From contig UVIF01000002.1 in the NCBI GenBank assembly GCA_900596015.1, forward strand, positions 434,001 to 498,000: a stretch of 64,000 bases of DNA. The letters are read 5' to 3'. Origin of the DNA: Pseudomonas viridiflava. GTDB taxonomy: Bacteria > Pseudomonadota > Gammaproteobacteria > Pseudomonadales > Pseudomonadaceae. The position numbers and the translations under genes are program-made. Within the stretch, counting starts at the first letter, position 1. Every line of letters starts with the position of its first letter. Under the pieces are notes generated by a model. That model worked only from the letters and a program-made list of their open reading frames with translations, did no database searches and had not been told where the DNA came from. Shown piece after piece: positions 59,485 through 64,000 of this stretch.

Positions 59485-60423
59485 TCAGGCTTGCGCCGCG
59501 CGGGCGGCGGCGAAGGCTTCGGGGGTGTTCAGGTTGTCGGTGCTCACGCCATCGGCGCAACGCTTGTTGAGGCCGGCGAGGACCTTGCCCGGTCCGCATT
59601 CCACGAGACGCGGTGCGCCCTGGGCAGCCAGGTACTGCACGGTTTCAACCCAGCGCACCGGCTTGTACAACTGCTCGAGCAGGTCGCGCTTGAGGGTTTC
59701 GAGATCGGCCGGCACAGCGGCGCTGACATTCTGCACGACCGGAATTTGCGGTGACTGCCAGTCGATGGCATTGACCGACTCGGCGAAACGCTCGGCAGCC
59801 GGTTTCATCAAGGCACAGTGCGACGGCACGCTGACCGGCAACGGCAGGGCGCGCTTGGCGCCCTTGTCCTTGCACAGTTCGATGGCACGGGCAACGGCTT
59901 GCGCCGTGCCGGCGATCACCACCTGGCCCGGCGAATTGAAATTGACCGCGCTGACCACATCGTCCTGGGCCGCTTCGGCGCAGGCTGCCAGCACATCGGC
60001 GTCTTCCAGGCCAAGAATGGCCGCCATGGCACCCTGCCCGGCGGGAACGGCTTCCTGCATCAACTGGCCGCGACGCTCCACCAGCTTCACCGCATCGGCC
60101 AGGGACAGGCAGCCGGCGGCCACCAGCGCACTGTATTCGCCCAGGCTATGCCCGGCGACATAGGCCGGATGCTCGCCGCCCTCGGCCAACCACAGGCGCC
60201 ACAGCGCGATGGAAGCGGCGAGAATGGCAGGTTGCGTCTTGTCGGTCTGGTTGAGGCTTTCGACCGGGCCCTGTTGAACCAGCGCCCAGAGGTCATAGCC
60301 CAAGGCGTCGGACGCCTCCTTGAAGGTGTCCATGACCAGAGGGTACTGCGCACCCAGTTCGGCCAGCATGCCGAGCGACTGGGAGCCTTGCCCCGGGAAA
60401 ACGAATGCGAGGGATGCAGACAT
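59485..60423 (-). CDS. fabD: Malonyl-CoA:ACP transacylase
   Basis: FabD moves malonyl from CoA to ACP. The 312-residue protein starts MSASLAFVFPGQGSQ at ATG 60423. It has the GQGSQ oxyanion motif at 11-15 and the nucleophile in AGHSLGEYSA (Ser93). The catalytic histidine lies in VSVPSHCALM near residue 201. The usual Gln and Arg are in place. AAGGG precedes the ATG. The larger frame upstream lacks family residues and is not used. Confidence 0.97.
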   Translation of the reverse strand: MSASLAFVFPGQGSQSLGMLAELGAQYPLVMDTFKEASDALGYDLWALVQQGPVESLNQTDKTQPAILAASIALWRLWLAEGGEHPAYVAGHSLGEYSALVAAGCLSLADAVKLVERRGQLMQEAVPAGQGAMAAILGLEDADVLAACAEAAQDDVVSAVNFNSPGQVVIAGTAQAVARAIELCKDKGAKRALPLPVSVPSHCALMKPAAERFAESVNAIDWQSPQIPVVQNVSAAVPADLETLKRDLLEQLYKPVRWVETVQYLAAQGAPRLVECGPGKVLAGLNKRCADGVSTDNLNTPEAFAAARAAQA

Positions 60424-60552
60424 TGAACAAGCCCTTGTATGATCTTGTTGCCGGAAAATTCGACGCCGGAAGCGTGTCCGGCGCACTGAACTGACAGTTG
60501 GATAACGTACACCTGCCAGTGGTCACATTTAAGCACCTCTGGCCGCGCACGC

Positions 60553-61563
60553 CTAAAGCAGCATCTGCGCCAGCTGCCCATGCAGGCGCTGCGGCAGGTT
60601 TTCGCGAATCTCGTCCCGCGCCCGGTCTATCGCACACTGCAACCCTTCCACACCGGCGGCGCCATGGCTCTTGACCACGATGCCTTGCAGGCCGAGCAGG
60701 CTTGCGCCGTTATAGCGTGCAGGCGCCAGGTCAGCCTGCAGGCGCTTGAGCAGCGGCATGGCCAGCACGCCCGCAGCGCGCGCCATCAGGCTGCTGCGAA
60801 ACAACGCCTGCACACGCTCGGCGAACATGCCGGCCAGGCCTTCGTTGGATTTGAGCAGGATATTGCCGACGAAGCCGTCGCACACCACCACATCGGCCTC
60901 GCCTCGAAACACGCCGTCGCCTTCGATGTAGCCGGTGTAGTTCAGGCCCTGCGCCTTGCGCAACAGGCTGGCTGCCAGCTTGACCTGCTGGTTGCCCTTG
61001 ATGTCCTCGGTGCCCACGTTGAGCAGGGCGACCCGCGGCCGCGCCACACCCAGCGCCTGAGCCGCGACCGAGCCCATGACGCCGAACTGATACAAGTGCT
61101 CGGCACTGCAGTCGACATTGGCGCCCAGATCCAGCAACTGGCAATAGCCTCCCCGTGTCGGGATGGCGGCCATCATGGCCGGGCGGTCGATGCCCGGCAG
61201 GGTCTTGAGCAGGTGCCTGGACAACGCCATCAAGGCCCCGGTGTTGCCGGCGCTGACCACCGCCTGGACCTGCTCGTCGCGCAGCAACTGGAGCGCTACA
61301 CGCATCGACGAATCCGGCTTGCCGCGCAGCGCCTGCGACGGGCGCTCGTCCATGCCGACCACTTCACCGGCGGCAGCGATGTGCAGGCGTGAGCGATCAA
61401 CTGCCGGCTGGGTGGCAATCAGTTCTTCGAGAAGTTGAGGGTGACCGACGAGGGTCAGGTGCAGCGAGGGCGTAGCAGACAGGCAGGCAAGGCTGGCCTG
61501 AACAATGCTGCGGGGACCGAAGTCCCCGCCCATTGCATCAATCGCGATGGACTGAGCGGACAA
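60553..61563 (-). CDS. plsX: Phosphate acyltransferase PlsX
   Basis: PlsX makes acyl-phosphate from acyl-ACP for glycerolipid synthesis. The 336-residue protein starts at a TTG ([17 protein letters not shown]), as is known for other Pseudomonas plsX, with only a weak ribosome site. The family segments [23 protein letters not shown] and [22 protein letters not shown] are all present. The TTG begins three bases after the rpmF stop, so translation is likely coupled to the small ribosomal protein. It lies upstream of fabD. Confidence 0.95.
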   Translation of the reverse strand: MSAQSIAIDAMGGDFGPRSIVQASLACLSATPSLHLTLVGHPQLLEELIATQPAVDRSRLHIAAAGEVVGMDERPSQALRGKPDSSMRVALQLLRDEQVQAVVSAGNTGALMALSRHLLKTLPGIDRPAMMAAIPTRGGYCQLLDLGANVDCSAEHLYQFGVMGSVAAQALGVARPRVALLNVGTEDIKGNQQVKLAASLLRKAQGLNYTGYIEGDGVFRGEADVVVCDGFVGNILLKSNEGLAGMFAERVQALFRSSLMARAAGVLAMPLLKRLQADLAPARYNGASLLGLQGIVVKSHGAAGVEGLQCAIDRARDEIRENLPQRLHGQLAQMLL

Positions 61564-61566
61564 GAT

Positions 61567-61749
61567 TTACTCGTCAGCGCCCTTGTCGATCACTTTACGG
61601 CCACGGTATACGCCTTCTGGCGATACGTGGTGACGCAGGTGCACTTCACCGGTGGTCTTTTCGACCGACAGGGTGCTTGCCTCGAGTGCGTCGTGCGAAC
61701 GGCGCATGTCACGGGCAGAGCGGGATTTTTTGTTCTGCTGAACAGCCAT
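61567..61749 (-). CDS. rpmF: Ribosomal protein bL32
   Basis: The 60-residue basic protein starts [20 protein letters not shown] and ends [12 protein letters not shown]. It belongs to the cysteine-free type of L32, so no zinc ribbon is present. It is a structural protein of the large subunit. The order yceD-rpmF-plsX is standard in gamma-proteobacteria. Its position before the fatty-acid genes makes it the head of that block. Confidence 0.97.
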
Positions 61750-61762
61750 AATTGATTAACTC

Positions 61763-62290
61763 CTAAACGTTTGGGTCACGCTTTAACTGCGCCAATACAC
61801 TGAACGGGTTGGACCGCGTTACCTCGTCCTCGCTCGGATCGGGATCATCTGCTCCCGCCGGCTGCTGGCATTCTTCCGGATGATGAGCAGGCACGATAGG
61901 CAAGGCGAGCAACAGCTCCTCCTCGACCAGCGCCTGCAGATCCAATGGATCTTCGCCCAGTTCCAGCACGTCATAACCTTTCGGTAACGACTGGGTGTTC
62001 GCACCCTCCTTCACCACGGCATAACTGCATTCGCTGTGGATCGGCAGGGTTACCAGCTCAAGACAACGCTGGCAAACCATCTTGACCTCGACGTCCAGGC
62101 AGCTGTGGATGACCACGGCCTTGCGTTCGTCTCGCTCGAAAATGAATTTGGCCTGCACCGTACCGACGTTGTCGGAAAGCGGGTCGCAGAGTCTCTCCAA
62201 ATCGGCCAAGAGCAGCGAACCTTCTAGGGTTACGCCACGATCTGCCAATTTGCGCGGGTCAACGTGAGGTGGAATCGGGTCATTCAACAT
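61763..62290 (-). CDS. yceD: YceD/DUF177 family protein, 23S rRNA accumulation
   Basis: The 175-residue acidic protein begins MLNDPIPPHVDPRKLADRGV. It carries the zinc-like VCQRCLELV pair of the DUF177 family near residue 75. Its loss in plants and E. coli lowers 23S rRNA levels, so a role in ribosome assembly is accepted but not worked out. It lies 13 bases before rpmF on the same strand and is probably the first gene of the cluster. Confidence 0.92.
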   Translation of the reverse strand: MLNDPIPPHVDPRKLADRGVTLEGSLLLADLERLCDPLSDNVGTVQAKFIFERDERKAVVIHSCLDVEVKMVCQRCLELVTLPIHSECSYAVVKEGANTQSLPKGYDVLELGEDPLDLQALVEEELLLALPIVPAHHPEECQQPAGADDPDPSEDEVTRSNPFSVLAQLKRDPNV

Positions 62291-62384
62291 AGGCGCAGCA
62301 TTCTAGGGACGACCCCCTCACCTGTCAAAGGAAATTCAGGCCCAAGTGCATGATAGAGTGGCCGTTCATCCACAGGAGCCTGCC

Positions 62385-62963
62385 ATGCCTGCCCTGCTAC
62401 TCGCTTCCAGCTCCCCCTACCGCCGTGAACTGCTGGCGCGGCTGCGCCTGCCGTTCACCTGCGCATCGCCCGACATCGACGAAAGTCACCTGCCGGACGA
62501 GCCGGCGTGCGCCCTGGTCAAACGCCTCGCTGAACAGAAAGCCCGGGCGCTGGCCGCGTTGCATCCCGGGCATCTGATCATTGGTTCGGACCAGGTGGCC
62601 GTGCTCGCAGACCGGATTCTGGGCAAGCCTGGCGACTTCGCCCAGGCACGCGAACAATTGCTGGCTGCCAGTGGCCGTTCCGTCACATTCCTGACCGGAC
62701 TGGCGCTATTGAATGTCGCCAGCGGCGAGTGTCAGGTCGATGTGGTGCCGTTCACGGTGCACATGCGCCCGCTATCGGCCGCGGCCATCGAGCGCTACCT
62801 GCTGGCGGAGCAGCCTTATGACTGCGCCGGCAGCTTCAAGGCCGAAGGGCTGGGCGTGACCCTGTTCCAAAGCACCGAAGGTCCGGATGCCACCAGCCTG
62901 GTGGGCCTGCCGCTGATTCGCCTGGTGGACATGTTGCTTGCAGAGGGTGTGCAACTGCCTTGA
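62385..62963 (+). CDS. Maf-family nucleotide pyrophosphatase (YceF type)
   Basis: Maf/YceF proteins hydrolyse modified or non-canonical nucleoside triphosphates such as m7GTP. The 192-residue protein begins MPALLLASSSPYRRELLARL. This is the Maf motif SSSPYRRELL, followed by IIGSDQVAVLADRILGKPG (catalytic Asp near 66-70) and FTVHMRPLS. The ATG at 62385 has CAGGAG at eight bases; an earlier in-frame ATG has none. It is divergent from yceD and convergent with sppA. Confidence 0.93.
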   Translation: MPALLLASSSPYRRELLARLRLPFTCASPDIDESHLPDEPACALVKRLAEQKARALAALHPGHLIIGSDQVAVLADRILGKPGDFAQAREQLLAASGRSVTFLTGLALLNVASGECQVDVVPFTVHMRPLSAAAIERYLLAEQPYDCAGSFKAEGLGVTLFQSTEGPDATSLVGLPLIRLVDMLLAEGVQLP

Positions 62964-62983
62964 GCCTTGCGGGGTGATTGCTG

Positions 62984-63062
62984 CCGCTTTTGCGGGCAGA
63001 GCCCGCTCCCACAAGCGCAGGAGCGGCCTTCTGTGGGAGCGGGCTCTGCCCGCGAAAAGGCC
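62984..63062. repeat. REP doublet between convergent maf and sppA
   Basis: Arms 62984-63014 and 63031-63062 are reverse complements with the same core GTGGGAGCGGGCTCTGCCCG as the 54-bp array. The doublet fills the gap between two convergent genes and could act as a bidirectional transcription barrier. Confidence 0.9.
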
Positions 63063-63082
63063 ATCGACAGCGCTACAACGAC

Positions 63083-64000
63083 TCAGCGCAGGCTCGGCCC
63101 CTGGAAGCCCATCCACATGGCGATCTGATCGGCGACGCTGGCACCGAACTTCTTCGAGAAGCGGTCGAGCGGTGATTCCTTCACGGTGAAGTCGACCATA
63201 TCCTTGGCGCCGATCACGTCACGGGCCACCATGCTGCTGCTGCCCAGCGCGTCGACCAGACCCAGTTGCAGTGCCTGCTCGCCCGACCAGATCAGCCCGG
63301 AAAACAATTCGGGATGCTCTTTGTCTTTGAGTCGGTCGCCACGCCCGGCCTTTACGCTGTCGATGAACTGCCGATGAGTGGTTGCCAGCACGCCCTTCCA
63401 GAACTCGGTTTCATCGGCACGCTGCGGCTGGAACGGGTCCAGGAATGCCTTGTGCTCGCCCGAGGTATAGGCACGGCGTTCGACGCCCAGCTTCTCCATG
63501 GTACCGACGAAGCCGTAGCCGGCCGCCGTCACACCAATGGAACCGACCAGGCTGGATTTGTCGGCGTAGATCTGATCCGCGGCGCTGGCGATGTAATAGG
63601 CGCCGGACGCGCCCAGGTCGGCGATGACCGCGTAGACCTTGATGTCCGGATGCTCGCCGCGCAAGCGACGGATCTCGTCGAACACATAACCGGACTGCAC
63701 CGGACTGCCGCCAGGGCTGTTGATGCGCAAGATCACGCCCTTGACCTTGGTGTCTTCGAATGCGCTGCGCAGGCTGCCGACGATATTGTCCGCGCTGGCG
63801 GCTTCCTTGTCGGCAATCACACCGCGCACGTCGATCACCGCGGTGTATCCGGACGCACTGCCGCTCGTGGCCTTTTCCATATCCAGCAGTGGCGAGAACA
63901 GGAAGATCGCGCCGAACAGGTAGATAAAGGTCAGCAGCTTGAAGAAGATGCCCCAGCGGCGCGCGCGACGCTGTTCCTGCACGCTGGCCAGCAAGGTCTT
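63083..64000 (-). CDS. sppA: S49 family signal-peptide peptidase SppA, N-terminus cut by window edge
   Basis: SppA degrades cleaved signal peptides at the inner membrane. The C-terminal 306 residues are visible and the frame stays open to the last base. They include one membrane segment near the start of the visible part (ARRWGIFFKLLTFIYLFGAI) and NSPGGSPVQSG. The catalytic serine lies in DLGASGAYYIASAAD, and the lysine is in YADKSSLVGSIGV. The protein ends GFQGPSLR. The start is beyond base 64000. Confidence 0.93.
   Translation of the reverse strand, partial: KTLLASVQEQRRARRWGIFFKLLTFIYLFGAIFLFSPLLDMEKATSGSASGYTAVIDVRGVIADKEAASADNIVGSLRSAFEDTKVKGVILRINSPGGSPVQSGYVFDEIRRLRGEHPDIKVYAVIADLGASGAYYIASAADQIYADKSSLVGSIGVTAAGYGFVGTMEKLGVERRAYTSGEHKAFLDPFQPQRADETEFWKGVLATTHRQFIDSVKAGRGDRLKDKEHPELFSGLIWSGEQALQLGLVDALGSSSMVARDVIGAKDMVDFTVKESPLDRFSKKFGASVADQIAMWMGFQGPSLR

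Overview
The window is a stretch of Pseudomonas chromosome, most likely from the P. putida/P. fluorescens side of the genus. This rests on high GC content, on gene orders typical of the genus (fimV-truA-trpF; braCDEFG; yceD-rpmF-plsX-fabD-fabG-acpP-fabF-pabC-mltG-tmk-holB-pilZ-tatD), and on Pseudomonas-type REP palindromes. No phage, insertion sequence, integrase, CRISPR array, rRNA or tRNA gene was seen. Species cannot be fixed from the sequence alone.

Layout. (1) Bases 1-6693, minus strand: pap (polyphosphate:AMP phosphotransferase), an aspartate-semialdehyde-dehydrogenase-like gene that has lost its catalytic cysteine (usg type), fimV, truA and the N-terminal part of trpF. (2) Bases 6715-11007, minus: one very large accessory gene for a LRR/NEL-type E3 ubiquitin ligase, a eukaryote-directed enzyme class. 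(3) Bases 11184-20669, plus: mnmC, a three-gene AttEFGH-like export module (ATPase, FtsX-type permease, lipocalin-like lipoprotein), then a ligase-associated DEXH helicase with the nuclease PdeM. (4) Bases 20674-26844: a small unknown gene, dcd, a cold-shock gene, apbC/mrp, rapA and a DUF2288 gene. (5) Bases 27214-32178: the complete braCDEFG branched-chain amino acid ABC transporter, followed by an exact tandem array of eleven 54-bp REP units (32244-32837). (6) Bases 32897-50911: mixed housekeeping and envelope genes. These include lipoproteins, a COG2509-type flavoprotein, pdxH, three OmpA-domain lipoproteins, an EstB-like serine hydrolase, dinG, a CopD-like membrane protein, a collagen-like exported protein, two SEC-C proteins and a penicillin-acylase-family lipoprotein. 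(7) Bases 51004-54998: a TetR regulator, a probable rgsA small RNA, tatD, pilZ, holB and tmk. (8) Bases 55016-64000: mltG, pabC, the fatty-acid synthesis cluster, rpmF and yceD, then maf (plus) and an incomplete sppA (minus).

How the genes work together. The fab/plsX/acpP block makes and primes acyl chains and is followed by folate (pabC), cell-wall (mltG), dTMP (tmk) and replication (holB) genes in tightly overlapping order, so it probably behaves as a few long coupled transcripts. The bra operon is a full uptake system with its own leader and terminators. The att-like trio and the helicase/PdeM pair are self-contained accessory modules.

The points most worth a second look are the NEL-type ligase, the 11 x 54-bp REP array, the catalytically dead Usg, a 109-bp inverted repeat that swallows the pap stop codon, the helicase/PdeM pair without its ligase and exonuclease, the braC leader with a 16-bp perfect palindrome and a 14-bp direct repeat, and the probable rgsA locus.
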